A DNA stretch of 60,764 bases. Source: an uncultured Clostridia bacterium. Its GTDB lineage: Bacteria; Bacillota; Clostridia; Christensenellales; Borkfalkiaceae. Below the pieces are notes generated by a model. The model was not told where the DNA came from, ran no database searches, and saw only the letters and a program-made list of their open reading frames with translations. The translations under genes and the position numbers were made by a program. Shown piece after piece: positions 23,875-33,268 of the stretch. The stretch lies in assembly GCA_944341895.1 (NCBI GenBank), contig CALVMB010000061.1, forward strand, positions 1-60,764. Reading direction: 5' to 3'. How positions within the stretch are numbered: position 1 is the first letter of the stretch; every line of letters starts with the position of its first letter.

Positions 23875-24768
23875 TCAACTCCATAATTTAGCATATTTTT
23901 CGATCCCGGAAAAGCCATATTTTTTTACATAATTTTTTTCGGGAAAAACAGCAAACGTCATCACATCCTCTACTCCTAGCGATTTATAAAAACGCACATC
24001 CTCTTTGACTCGCTCATATTGCTCTCCCCTGCAAAAACTATCATAATCGAAACTTAAAAAATACTCGAGAACATCTACATGCGAGAAATTCTTTTTTAAA
24101 CTGAGTATTTTTTCAAGATATGATTTGTTTTCCTTTGCGGCAAGCGGCAAGTCATGTCTTCGCAAAAACGGTGCAAATTCTATAAAAAATCCTCCGAGAT
24201 CTATTCCTGCATCCCGAAAAACCGAATTTCCGTATACGAGATAGGAAAACAGCGCTTCGGTATCATACATTCTGACACCTTGTTCCATTGCCCGATAAAG
24301 CATCAAGCCCTGTTGCCATTGACTGTAATTGCGGCATTTCTCACAGTGGCAGATAATGTCTTTACCAAAGTCATCGTCCACCCAAAAATGATATTTATGA
24401 GAATATTGTTTTAGTTGTTTTGCAAGGGCCTCTGCATTTTTTTCCACAGAATTCAATTCCGGTGAAGACGGGCAACAATTGTAATCCTTTACACGTTGCC
24501 CGTCCTCATTCTGCCGCCAATTTTCGCGGTGTCCGGCAAAATCTTCCGGCAAAAGATAACCGAAAGCATGCAAAAAATATTCAACCGTAAGCCCACGCTC
24601 TTCCGCCCGCTCAATGAGCGGGCGGTTTGCCTTCAACCAGCAAAGAAAGTCTGCCATGTTACTTTGTTCAGTATTTACATGCAGCCCCAACTTTTTCAAG
24701 CCGTAATCCTTCATTACCTCTATCCAATCCGCAAAAAAATCTTGATAGAGCAATACAATCCCTTCCAT
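23875..24768 (-). CDS. DUF4838-type putative glycan-active protein, copy 2
   Basis: 297 residues, clearly paralogous to the next gene. It shares the opening GIVLLYQDFFADWIEVMKD, the FLHAFGYLLPEDF turn, YHFWVDDDFGKDIICHCEKC, the FFIEFAPFLRRHD strand and VLEYFLSFDYDSF. No signal peptide. SD AAGGAT before ATG 24768; its first bases follow the stop of the upstream lipoprotein. Two cytoplasmic copies side by side suggest complementary specificity on imported oligosaccharides; this is inference. Confidence 0.6.
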   Translation of the reverse strand: MEGIVLLYQDFFADWIEVMKDYGLKKLGLHVNTEQSNMADFLCWLKANRPLIERAEERGLTVEYFLHAFGYLLPEDFAGHRENWRQNEDGQRVKDYNCCPSSPELNSVEKNAEALAKQLKQYSHKYHFWVDDDFGKDIICHCEKCRNYSQWQQGLMLYRAMEQGVRMYDTEALFSYLVYGNSVFRDAGIDLGGFFIEFAPFLRRHDLPLAAKENKSYLEKILSLKKNFSHVDVLEYFLSFDYDSFCRGEQYERVKEDVRFYKSLGVEDVMTFAVFPEKNYVKKYGFSGIEKYAKLWS

Positions 24769-24770
24769 AA

Positions 24771-27401
24771 TTATCCTTCAATTTTAAGATTGCGGTAGGA
24801 CATAGACGCCCCCGAAGAATAAAAGCCGATTCTCCCTCCTACAAAGGAAATGTCATCTATATAAAGCAAGGTTTCGGCGATCCCGTCAGCACTGGTTATC
24901 GTCACGCTCAAAGCACTCCCGGAAACAGTAATCTTCGCATGATGCCATTCCATTATATCCAATTCTATTCGTTGCGAAGCGGCACCGCTGTCCGTGTGCG
25001 TGTAATTCAGCTTTTCAACACGCACCATTCGCTTGTTTAATGCGACATAATACCCCTGTATATACCTGTAATCCTCTGAAACGTACGCCGAATTTGAATA
25101 TCTTGCCCCATGCAAAATGAATCCGGCAGTATAAGTACTGTCAACATTAATCCGAAAGTCGCATTCTAAAGTATAATCATGCAAATTACTGTCGCCAAAC
25201 CAAACGAGAGAGCGAGCACCTTCGCGTGATTCAAGTGACGGCCGCTCGTCTCCGTCTCTTGAAGCAAAGCGCCAAAGACTGACTTGCTCCATGCCGTAGG
25301 CAGGGGCTGCCGAAAGATCGCTCTCGTAAACAAAAGTTTCCGATGTACTTTCAGCAAACGTAAAAGAATGGAATTGAAGCTCATCCTCCAAACAAATAAA
25401 CGATATTTGTCTAACACCTGCTTGCACGGGAATATCCGCAATAAACGTTTTGACTATGTCTTCTCCGCTTGTAGGAGATACGGCAGGAACAGTGACGGTA
25501 TACATTTTACCGCCGTCCACACGTACGCCGAACGTTTTGCCTGCCATCGATTTACTCAAAGTCATATACAGAGCATAATATCCCTTATCCTGTCCGGTTC
25601 TGTCCTCAGCGAAATCGACCAAATAAACAGCCGTATCGCCCGCATTATTCAATTTTATACTGCCCAACCCTGTATATTTGCCATCATAGTCCGAATCCGT
25701 TGTTTCATAATATCCGCTTCCATTCCCAAAATAGGAGCCGCAATTTTCGTAAATACCCGCAGGAAGATAACTCGCTGCGCCGATATTTATGTAAGATTGT
25801 TTCGGCTCTAATTGATCGCTGAGCCCTTTGGCGACGGAGGAAGCAGCAGTATATTCGAAATCGGCATCCCCAGACCATAAATAACCGAAATTCCCCGCCT
25901 CAAGCTGAACCTCTGCGTCTGAAATCTTCAGTAAGTCGTCAAAATAAACATCGGCCTTTCCCTCACGATACGCAACGCGTACCGTTTGCAGGAGATCATC
26001 CGCATCATAGGCTCGCACAATGGAGCCTTCCGCGATCTTCCTCTCTGTACCGTTTTCTACCTTGTACAGCGTTACCGTCTTCCCTTGTATATCCGTTTTA
26101 ACATATGCATAATTGTTTTGATTTTGGTAAGCGAACACACACTTAACGTTGCTGCCGACAAAATTGAATTCAGCCGTAAAGATTTTATCCGTCTTATTTT
26201 TTGAAAGAAGCGACCCGTTTCCGTTGACAAAAGCATCGTCCGTATCCGGCGAATAGGAATAAATTTTAGGACGTTTGGGTTTAACAGAATGATATTGCGT
26301 CTGTGCGAAATCCATGCCCGATCCGTTGAATATCAGTCTGTCAATGCAAAACGAACAATTCGGGCCTGCCGAGTTGACGCTAAAATAGTGATTATACAGT
26401 CCGTCCATATCCGGCCCCAGCAAAGAAGTCGCATGCCCGAGCGAATAAAATTCGGGATCTGTTTCGCACCCCATCGGCCAATCCAAACCCTGCTCAAACC
26501 CGGGGGCATTCGTCCTTTGATCAGTACCGAATGATTTTTTCCAGCCGTCATCAAGGGAAACGGAATAATGTGTAAGATATCCCGGACTCAGAATGTCCGA
26601 ACCTGTATACATGAGATAATATTTTCCGTCGCGCTTAAAAAAACCATTCCCTTCCGTCCAGCCACCGACGGAACTCTCCACTATATTGATATAATCGTTT
26701 TCGCCATAAGAAACACTCTCCATATCCGGCATTTTGAAAGCCCGTATTCCCGTAAAATAATTGTCCTGATGCCCGCTCATAAAATAAACATCTTCATTAT
26801 CATCGATAAAAATATCGCAATCGATATTCAAATTTGTTTCTGCAATCGTATAACAGACAGGCTGTCCGCTGTCGTCGGTTACAAAATCGAAAGGCCCGAT
26901 CGGCGAATCAGCTTTCAAAATGTAATTCCCTTGCGTTATAACATCATTTTTTATATATAGATACATAAAAAATTCATTGTTGTACTGCCGGACGCAAGGC
27001 GGATATGTATTGAACAATCTGGCATCCTGTGCTACAAATCCTTCCGGATTGATACCGTTGTTTACCTTTTCCCATGTCATCAGATCTTCCGATTGCCAAC
27101 ACGGCAAGGATGAAGATGCAAAGTTTGAAGAGCCCATATACATATAATAAATGCCGTTATACCGCAAAATGAAGGCATTCCCTGATCCATACGTCCCTTG
27201 ATCGGGCAAATGTTCTGCCGCCCCCTCCGGATTATAATACGCATTGTACTGATAATTATCATAATACTCTGTGCCGTAGTCGGGAGCCGACCAATTTTCT
27301 ATCGGCGCTGCCGACGGTGCATTTCCCCCGGAAGAACATCCCGCCAAAACAAACGCCAGTCCAACGGCTAAACATGATATGTTTCTAATCAATTTTTTCA
27401 T
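24771..27401 (-). CDS. lipoprotein with GH43-like beta-propeller and C-terminal carbohydrate-binding domains
   Basis: 876 residues from ATG 27401 (GGGAGG upstream). Signal and lipobox VLAGC anchor it outside the membrane. Residues about 70-400 show a five-bladed propeller pattern of the GH43 type: GNAFILRYNGIYYMYMGSS, VAQDARLFNTYPPCV, NIDCDIFIDDNEDVYFMSG with the acidic residue, TEGNGFFKRDGKYYLMYTG with a candidate general acid Glu, and GHATSLLGPD. A concanavalin-like segment lies near 410-540, then a carbohydrate-binding region, then a final LamG-like domain (about 690-876). Probably trims or binds glycan side chains at the cell surface. Confidence 0.75.
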   Translation of the reverse strand: MKKLIRNISCLAVGLAFVLAGCSSGGNAPSAAPIENWSAPDYGTEYYDNYQYNAYYNPEGAAEHLPDQGTYGSGNAFILRYNGIYYMYMGSSNFASSSLPCWQSEDLMTWEKVNNGINPEGFVAQDARLFNTYPPCVRQYNNEFFMYLYIKNDVITQGNYILKADSPIGPFDFVTDDSGQPVCYTIAETNLNIDCDIFIDDNEDVYFMSGHQDNYFTGIRAFKMPDMESVSYGENDYINIVESSVGGWTEGNGFFKRDGKYYLMYTGSDILSPGYLTHYSVSLDDGWKKSFGTDQRTNAPGFEQGLDWPMGCETDPEFYSLGHATSLLGPDMDGLYNHYFSVNSAGPNCSFCIDRLIFNGSGMDFAQTQYHSVKPKRPKIYSYSPDTDDAFVNGNGSLLSKNKTDKIFTAEFNFVGSNVKCVFAYQNQNNYAYVKTDIQGKTVTLYKVENGTERKIAEGSIVRAYDADDLLQTVRVAYREGKADVYFDDLLKISDAEVQLEAGNFGYLWSGDADFEYTAASSVAKGLSDQLEPKQSYINIGAASYLPAGIYENCGSYFGNGSGYYETTDSDYDGKYTGLGSIKLNNAGDTAVYLVDFAEDRTGQDKGYYALYMTLSKSMAGKTFGVRVDGGKMYTVTVPAVSPTSGEDIVKTFIADIPVQAGVRQISFICLEDELQFHSFTFAESTSETFVYESDLSAAPAYGMEQVSLWRFASRDGDERPSLESREGARSLVWFGDSNLHDYTLECDFRINVDSTYTAGFILHGARYSNSAYVSEDYRYIQGYYVALNKRMVRVEKLNYTHTDSGAASQRIELDIMEWHHAKITVSGSALSVTITSADGIAETLLYIDDISFVGGRIGFYSSGASMSYRNLKIEG

Positions 27402-27403
27402 TT

Positions 27404-29788
27404 TTATTCCTCCCGAATTGTCCATACAGGAAAATCTCTGACGTCTGTATCGAACCGCAACGGTGTACCGCTTACATTGATGCAATTATAACAGCCGTAC
27501 AGATTCCCTGATCCGTCCGTAACATATTCAAACATTTGGAGTGAAATCTCCTTTGTTTCCGTATTGATATTTAAATTGTAATTTCCGCCGCAAAGCGTTT
27601 CAAAAGAATAAAAGAGCGAAATACGGACACCGTTCTCCGTAGCGATTTCCGACGCGACTATCCCTAACTGTGCAGCCGAAACATAATTGCTCAACCATTC
27701 CCAATCGCCATAAATATGATGGTCTACCGTTCCGAAACCGACAGCATATAAATCAGTTATACCGGCAGTCAAATCCGCATTGCCGAACATAATGCCAAAG
27801 CCGAAAACCCCGTATGCCGGTGTGTAATCTATAGTGATGCGTATGCCGCTCTGCACGCCTTCCAGAAATTCAAATTTTACCTTTGCATTCGACTTACCGA
27901 ATTGTTCGACCGCATACTCGGACACCACGGAGTTTGCTTCGGAAAATTCAACCGTACCGTCTCCATGAAGCACAGGATATACCGCGAGCGATGCTGCGCT
28001 GCCGAAGGATAAAACGTTTCCGTTCGGGTCTGTATAATATTCAAACGGCCCTGCCTGCGTATATTCAAAAGGAGCAACTTTTAAATCATCTCCGAAATTA
28101 ACACCTACAAGCTCATAAGGAATGATAAAATCGTATACGTTATATCCGTCAGCCGTCGTATATTTTTCCGCCTGAACCCCGAAAGTTTCGGGCGACGCAT
28201 AGTCCCAACTCTGCGTTAAAAATCCCGTTACGCACATCGTTCCGAACGAATGATACAAAACAACTTTCCCGTCACTGCCGTCCCCGTCAATCTTGTCGAA
28301 AGCAACTCCGTATCCATTTGTAGAACCTTTCCCCCGCATACTGACATACAATCCGTCGCTTACCCATCCAATCGACGTTTCTATATCGTCTGCAACGCCG
28401 AAAGTATCCGGAAGCGTACTCATTTTCGGAAGTTCCACATCAAAATCAAGGACTCCTTCCATAGCCTCGGCTATGCTGACTTCCTTACTAATGCGGGAAG
28501 CTCCCAAAGTCATCTCTACCGTTATGATCGGCGTTGTAAATTGCACCTCAAGCGACCATTGCCCGTTTTCATCCGCGATTGTTGTTAAATCGCCTATACA
28601 TACTTCGGCCCCCGACGCAGGCACCGTACTTCCGTTCCCGTCCAACGTCGTCAATCTGCCGCTGAATGTTTTTGTTATTAAATTATTTTTTGTCAAAAGT
28701 CTTGCCGTACAGGAAAGCGTTCCCCCCTGCAGAGCGCGCATTTCATCCCTATCCAGCACAAACGTCTGACTGCTTAAAAGCGTATCTCCAGACGCCGTCA
28801 AAACTATATCGGCATTCGGATCGACATTTTCAAATAGAAAGCTGCCGGTTGCGTCTGTCACACCGAAAAGCTGTTCTCCGCCCGCAGTGCCTCTTATCTC
28901 GATTCCTTCAAGCCCCGCACCGTCAACATAATCTGCGGCCGTACCGCGTACGGCAATATCCGGCATCTGGTAATCGTAATAAGCATACAATTTGTTATCC
29001 GGGCCCCAAATCGCATAATCGTTCGGGGTATTAAAATGATGCACACCCCCGTTCCAATACCATTCGCGTTCGATCATTGCATTCAGCGAGCTTACCCGAT
29101 CGCAGGAACGGAACGTAACCCCGACGGGGCTGTTTTTACTGAGCCCGATTTGTTCGTACGGAACGACCATTTCCACACCGAAGCCGACAATCGTTTCTCC
29201 GTCTTCGGCATAATGTATGGCCGCCTCATAATCAAGCACGCCCGTCCAAGCTCCCCACATACCGGCGGCATTTGCGCCGCGGCGGAAACAATAATTGCCG
29301 AATGCTGTTACAATCAAATAATAGTCGTCCGACATGGGAATATCGGCCCCGTCTATCGATGTGCAAAGATTAAGCAGAATATTATCTGTCCAAATAGCGG
29401 CGTCACCGTCATCCAAACTTAAATACGCAAGGTCGGCATCCCGTACTTCAAACCCAAAATGAAATCCTACTTCTCCGCGGAACATACGGATAACCGCCCT
29501 TTTGGTATTGGCATAATCATTCACATCAGAAACAATTGCGCCGTAAACACCGCTTTCCACATCAGAATTATCCCATGACCCTAAAGCAAGAACATCGCTT
29601 GCCTGCCAACGTTCTTCGTCTAAATATCCGTCTAACGTGACATCCGCGGCATAGGAATTCGAAGGAAAATCAAATCCGCCATCCCCTTCAATTTTATCCG
29701 GCGAATAGAGCGGATAACTATCGGTCGCGCACCCCGACAAAAATAATGATACAACGAGTAGCAGTACAAATAAGCATCTCCTTCTCAA
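27404..29788 (-). CDS. large cell-surface lipoprotein with CBM9-like domains
   Basis: 794 residues. The start is TTG 29788 (MRRRCLFVLLLVVSLFLSGC) behind AAGGAGGAAG about 9 nt away; it gives a compact signal peptide with lipobox LSGC, which the longer in-frame start does not. Residues about 45-270 are a CBM9-like domain (VTLDGYLDEERWQASD, VGFHFGFEVRDADL, FRSCDRVSS). Near 295-430 are one or two CarboxypepD-reg-like beta domains (DATGSFLFENVDPNADIVL). Two further CBM9-like units fill 460-790. No catalytic domain seen: a glycan-capture protein beside the GH43-like lipoprotein. Confidence 0.7.
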   Translation of the reverse strand: MRRRCLFVLLLVVSLFLSGCATDSYPLYSPDKIEGDGGFDFPSNSYAADVTLDGYLDEERWQASDVLALGSWDNSDVESGVYGAIVSDVNDYANTKRAVIRMFRGEVGFHFGFEVRDADLAYLSLDDGDAAIWTDNILLNLCTSIDGADIPMSDDYYLIVTAFGNYCFRRGANAAGMWGAWTGVLDYEAAIHYAEDGETIVGFGVEMVVPYEQIGLSKNSPVGVTFRSCDRVSSLNAMIEREWYWNGGVHHFNTPNDYAIWGPDNKLYAYYDYQMPDIAVRGTAADYVDGAGLEGIEIRGTAGGEQLFGVTDATGSFLFENVDPNADIVLTASGDTLLSSQTFVLDRDEMRALQGGTLSCTARLLTKNNLITKTFSGRLTTLDGNGSTVPASGAEVCIGDLTTIADENGQWSLEVQFTTPIITVEMTLGASRISKEVSIAEAMEGVLDFDVELPKMSTLPDTFGVADDIETSIGWVSDGLYVSMRGKGSTNGYGVAFDKIDGDGSDGKVVLYHSFGTMCVTGFLTQSWDYASPETFGVQAEKYTTADGYNVYDFIIPYELVGVNFGDDLKVAPFEYTQAGPFEYYTDPNGNVLSFGSAASLAVYPVLHGDGTVEFSEANSVVSEYAVEQFGKSNAKVKFEFLEGVQSGIRITIDYTPAYGVFGFGIMFGNADLTAGITDLYAVGFGTVDHHIYGDWEWLSNYVSAAQLGIVASEIATENGVRISLFYSFETLCGGNYNLNINTETKEISLQMFEYVTDGSGNLYGCYNCINVSGTPLRFDTDVRDFPVWTIREE

Positions 29789-29861
29789 AATATTCTTCCT
29801 CCTTACATTCTTACATTTTCTTAATATGCGAATCGATAAAAAATTCACATATATCTTCCCG

Positions 29862-30722
29862 CTATCCTTTGATGCCGGAAATAGCAAGCGATTCAACAAA
29901 AAATCTCTGACAGAAAATATAAATAAACAACATAGGTATACTTGACAAAACCGAACCGGCCATGACGATATTCATATCCATGAGATTGTTCTGTTGTTGT
30001 TGCAGGGACAGCAGCTGCAACTGTACTGTTTTGCTCTCCATCCCCGTCAAATAAATGGAGGGTACAAAATAATCATTCCATGTTCCTACAAACGTCAAAA
30101 CAATCTGCGCCGTAAGAGCCGGCTTGATCAGAGGCAGACATATCCCGAAAAACTGCCGCACATACCCGGCGCCATCGAGTTTTGCCGCCTCAAAAAGTTC
30201 GTTCGGCACTCCCTGCATATACTGAACGAAGAAAAATGTCATCAGCGCAGAACCAAAAAACGATGGAATTATTAGAGGGCCAAGCGTATCGACGAGTTGT
30301 ATCGACTGCCATATTTGATATTGCGGAAGCATGAGAGCCGCGTAAGGAATCATCATACTGCTTAAAAGGATAAGCAGTAACGTGCGTTTGAACGGGAGTT
30401 CCAATTTTGCAAAAGAAAACGCACCCAACGCCGAAACGAGCGGAGAAAATGTAATGGCAAAAACTTCTAATATCAGCGTATTTTTGATACCAACTCCGAG
30501 ATTTAACTTCCTAAACGCATCGACATAAGCATCAAAACCAGGACTGCGCGGAAAAATCTGCTCCGGATATGTAGTGATCTCCAAACCTGTCTTAAAAGAG
30601 GCAAGCACCATCCACACATAAGGGAAAATCGTCGTTATCGCCGCTATTCCTAAAACGATATAAATTATAACACGTGCAAAAACATACCTTGATTTACTTC
30701 TTATTTTTATTGCATTAGTCAT
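29862..30722 (-). CDS. carbohydrate ABC transporter permease (MalG/CUT1 type)
   Basis: 286 residues with six membrane helices. It opens VIIYIVLGIAAITTIFPYVW and carries the EAA loop (EAAKLDGAGYVRQFFG) that contacts the ATPase. ATG 30722 overlaps the TGA of the partner permease gene (ATGA). No ATP-binding protein is encoded in the locus, as is usual for CUT1 importers that share an MsmX-type ATPase. Confidence 0.92.
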   Translation of the reverse strand: MTNAIKIRSKSRYVFARVIIYIVLGIAAITTIFPYVWMVLASFKTGLEITTYPEQIFPRSPGFDAYVDAFRKLNLGVGIKNTLILEVFAITFSPLVSALGAFSFAKLELPFKRTLLLILLSSMMIPYAALMLPQYQIWQSIQLVDTLGPLIIPSFFGSALMTFFFVQYMQGVPNELFEAAKLDGAGYVRQFFGICLPLIKPALTAQIVLTFVGTWNDYFVPSIYLTGMESKTVQLQLLSLQQQQNNLMDMNIVMAGSVLSSIPMLFIYIFCQRFFVESLAISGIKG

Positions 30723-31621
30723 TCCGCATACACCCATTTATCCGACAGTTTAAACTGTATTACCGTAATTATCATGACCGCCGTAGCGAGAACAACAGAT
30801 GCCGCGCTTGCATAGCCATAACGGTAGTTGTTGATCCCGTGGTCATAAATAAAATACACAATCGTCTGCGTAGCGCTTGTATTGGCCAATAGCTGCGTAT
30901 CCATAAAGGCTTGCAATCCGCCAATAATGGAAACAATGAGGTGATAAAACGTTATTGGAGTCAACATGGGAACCGTAATAGAAATAAACTGACGCACCTT
31001 GCTTGCTCCATCGATGTCCGCAGCTTCGTAGTATGTTCCGGGAATATTCAATATTCCCGCCACATACAAAATAATAACTCCGCCGATTCCCCCCCATACA
31101 TTTTTTAGAATAAGGACTGCCCTCGGATATGTACTGCCTGAACTTATGCCCAGCCAATTGATATTCTCTTCAATGATTCCGAGGTTTTTGAGTACAATAT
31201 TGACAATACCCTGTGTTTCATTGAACATCAATTTCCATACCAACGTAATCGCCACTGCGCCGGTAACCGCAGGAAGATATAAGACAACGCGGAAAAAAGT
31301 CCCTCCCCGAAAATTCTTTTGAGTAATCAACGCCGAGAACAATAAGCCGAGCAATAGATTGATAGGAATACTCAGCATGATTATGAGGGTATTGATAATT
31401 GCCTGCCCGAAACCTACCGCAACGAGATCCCCGCGAAATAAACTTATATAGACATCAAAACTGATCGGCGAAATTTTTCCTTGCAACGCCATATAATCTA
31501 CAAGGCTGTAAATCACCGCTACGATAAACGGAATAACCGTAAAAATTGCGAATCCTATAAAGAGCGGAGCGACAAACCCTATAGCAACTGCTCGCTCTCG
31601 CATTTTCAGTTTACTTTTCAT
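30719..31621 (-). CDS. carbohydrate ABC transporter permease (MalF/UgpA type)
   Basis: 300 residues: an N-terminal helix GFVAPLFIGFAIFTVIPF, further membrane segments and the EAA loop (EAADIDGASKVRQFIS). Partner of the adjacent MalG-type permease. The start ATG 31621 lies inside the end of the binding-protein gene (11-bp overlap), so expression is tightly coupled. Confidence 0.92.
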   Translation of the reverse strand: MKSKLKMRERAVAIGFVAPLFIGFAIFTVIPFIVAVIYSLVDYMALQGKISPISFDVYISLFRGDLVAVGFGQAIINTLIIMLSIPINLLLGLLFSALITQKNFRGGTFFRVVLYLPAVTGAVAITLVWKLMFNETQGIVNIVLKNLGIIEENINWLGISSGSTYPRAVLILKNVWGGIGGVIILYVAGILNIPGTYYEAADIDGASKVRQFISITVPMLTPITFYHLIVSIIGGLQAFMDTQLLANTSATQTIVYFIYDHGINNYRYGYASAASVVLATAVMIITVIQFKLSDKWVYAE

Positions 31622-33104
31622 TTTTTACGATCCCCGCACTTGCATTTGAGCGATCCAAATATGCCTGCATTGTGTCATTATAATCTTCCAATCTTCCGCG
31701 AATGAGACTCTTATCTCGAAGCGCATAGATGTTTGCCATTTCCGTTTCAAGCGCGGTCAACCAAGAATTTTCGAAAGTATAGTAATGCGGCCGCACTCTG
31801 CCCCCTATTTCATCACTACCGGATTTGCCGAGCGCTTCTTTTGTTTCGCCGCCAAATCCATCAACGATATCACAATAAACATACCTGTTCTCCGGCCAAA
31901 GAGCTATCGACGGATCGTCAGAAGAAAGAAAAGTATCCGTATCAAGCGCCATCGACTTTAAATTCGGCATCAATTGGCCCCTCGTATAGAAATCCTTTTG
32001 CGCATTCTCGTTGATACTCAGATACTTCATCAAGGCAAGCGCCGCTGCCGGTTGTTCGGTTGTTCTGCTGATGGCCAGCCCAAGCGTCCCTATCCACGTC
32101 GTACTCTTCGCGTCGGGGTTTTCCCCATTGTACGGAACAGGTATCAGCCGATAATTCATTTTCTGCTGCGCATACATCGGTGTCAGATATGGCCCAACCC
32201 AACAGAACAAACAGTTTTTCGCGAGAAACATGTTCTGTGCCGTATCGCCCGTAGAACGCGGTACCACCCCATAAGTATACATAAGATCCCACAGCCATTC
32301 TATGGTTTCAACAAATTCATCGGAAGTTATCGTACTGTTTATCGCGCCTTCATCGAAATAATCGGCATTATTCGACCAAATTGCACTGCTCAATTCATAA
32401 TACGGCAATGCGTAAAACCGCGAATTCCCCTTTTCCTCTCCAAAATATTTCTGTGCTTTCACACTGATATTCGTAAATTGTTCCCACGTCAAAGCATGGT
32501 CTGAGTCTGCAAGGAGATCCGCTTCTTCCTGCGTCAATTTCCCGTTCTTGACCATTTCTTCGACTAAATCCACATTATACATCATCGTCCAAGGGCCGAT
32601 GTCTTTGGGCAGGCAATATAAATCTGAACCATCGGAAACTCCGAGCTGCTTTGTTTCTCGGTTATAAGAATACCAATCGACCGCAGTCGGCCAAAGGCCC
32701 GCATATTCTTCTTCTGAAAACCCATTCGTAATGGACAGTAACCGCCCGGCATCTACCCAGGGTCGGAACTCATACTCCGGCAAATAAAACAGATCGGGCA
32801 TATTCCCCGAAAGTCTGCCCGTTAAAATAGACATATATTGCGTTGAATCCGCCGGCGTAATGCTGACAGTAATATTCTCATGTTCGTCCATAAAGGAATC
32901 GACGAGAGCCGTATAGTTATTTACTTCATCTGCCGCGCCCCACATCATAAACTCAATAGAATACTCTTGATTCGGATCCAATTCAAATTCTTCCGAACTT
33001 ATGTTGTCGTCGCCCGTTTCTTTTTGTGTAAAAAAGCAACCACAGGATAAAAGCAACACCCCTGAAAAGAGAATCACTGAAAGGAAAACAGGAATTTTTT
33101 TCAT
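31611..33104 (-). CDS. extracellular solute-binding lipoprotein of a sugar ABC importer
   Basis: 497 residues. Signal peptide with lipobox LLSC; then the family 1 solute-binding pattern: IEFMMWGAADEVNNY, ITPADSTQYMSILTGRLSG, MPDLFYLPEYE, GPWTMMYNVDLVE, ALPYYELSS, and LAISRTTEQPAAALALMKYL. The length suits oligosaccharide binders. First gene of the glycan operon; CGGAGG precedes ATG 33104. Confidence 0.9.
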   Translation of the reverse strand: MKKIPVFLSVILFSGVLLLSCGCFFTQKETGDDNISSEEFELDPNQEYSIEFMMWGAADEVNNYTALVDSFMDEHENITVSITPADSTQYMSILTGRLSGNMPDLFYLPEYEFRPWVDAGRLLSITNGFSEEEYAGLWPTAVDWYSYNRETKQLGVSDGSDLYCLPKDIGPWTMMYNVDLVEEMVKNGKLTQEEADLLADSDHALTWEQFTNISVKAQKYFGEEKGNSRFYALPYYELSSAIWSNNADYFDEGAINSTITSDEFVETIEWLWDLMYTYGVVPRSTGDTAQNMFLAKNCLFCWVGPYLTPMYAQQKMNYRLIPVPYNGENPDAKSTTWIGTLGLAISRTTEQPAAALALMKYLSINENAQKDFYTRGQLMPNLKSMALDTDTFLSSDDPSIALWPENRYVYCDIVDGFGGETKEALGKSGSDEIGGRVRPHYYTFENSWLTALETEMANIYALRDKSLIRGRLEDYNDTMQAYLDRSNASAGIVKNEK

Positions 33105-33134
33105 TTTCCACCTCCGTATATTTTTTACGCTTTT

Positions 33135-33164
33135 ATTATAATACCTATCTCCCGGACTTTACAA
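33135..33164 (-). promoter_or_regulatory. promoter of the glycan operon
   Basis: TTGTAA-18 bp-TATAAT on the minus strand, with the -10 about 31 bp before ATG 33104. It faces away from the regulator promoter, with about 70 bp between the two -35 boxes. Confidence 0.65.
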
Positions 33165-33202
33165 TAGCAATTTTTTGAAATCCAAAAAACCGCCATTAAA
33201 CT

Positions 33203-33217
33203 TTGATATATATCGAA
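33203..33217. promoter_or_regulatory. candidate operator (palindrome) between divergent promoters
   Basis: A perfect 10-bp palindrome GATATATATC (33205-33214) within TTGATATATATCGAA, midway between the regulator and transporter promoters. A plausible binding site for the ArsR-type regulator encoded next to it. AT-rich palindromes can arise by chance, so this is tentative. Confidence 0.35.
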
Positions 33218-33232
33218 ATTCAGGCTTTAATC

Positions 33233-33261
33233 TTGACTTTTAACATAAATCCAGCTATAAT
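33233..33261 (+). promoter_or_regulatory. strong promoter of the ArsR-type regulator
   Basis: TTGACT-17 bp-TATAAT. The -10 ends at 33261 and the first in-frame ATG is at 33269, so transcription should begin at or within a base or two of the start codon. Confidence 0.8.
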
Positions 33262-33268
33262 ATAAGGC

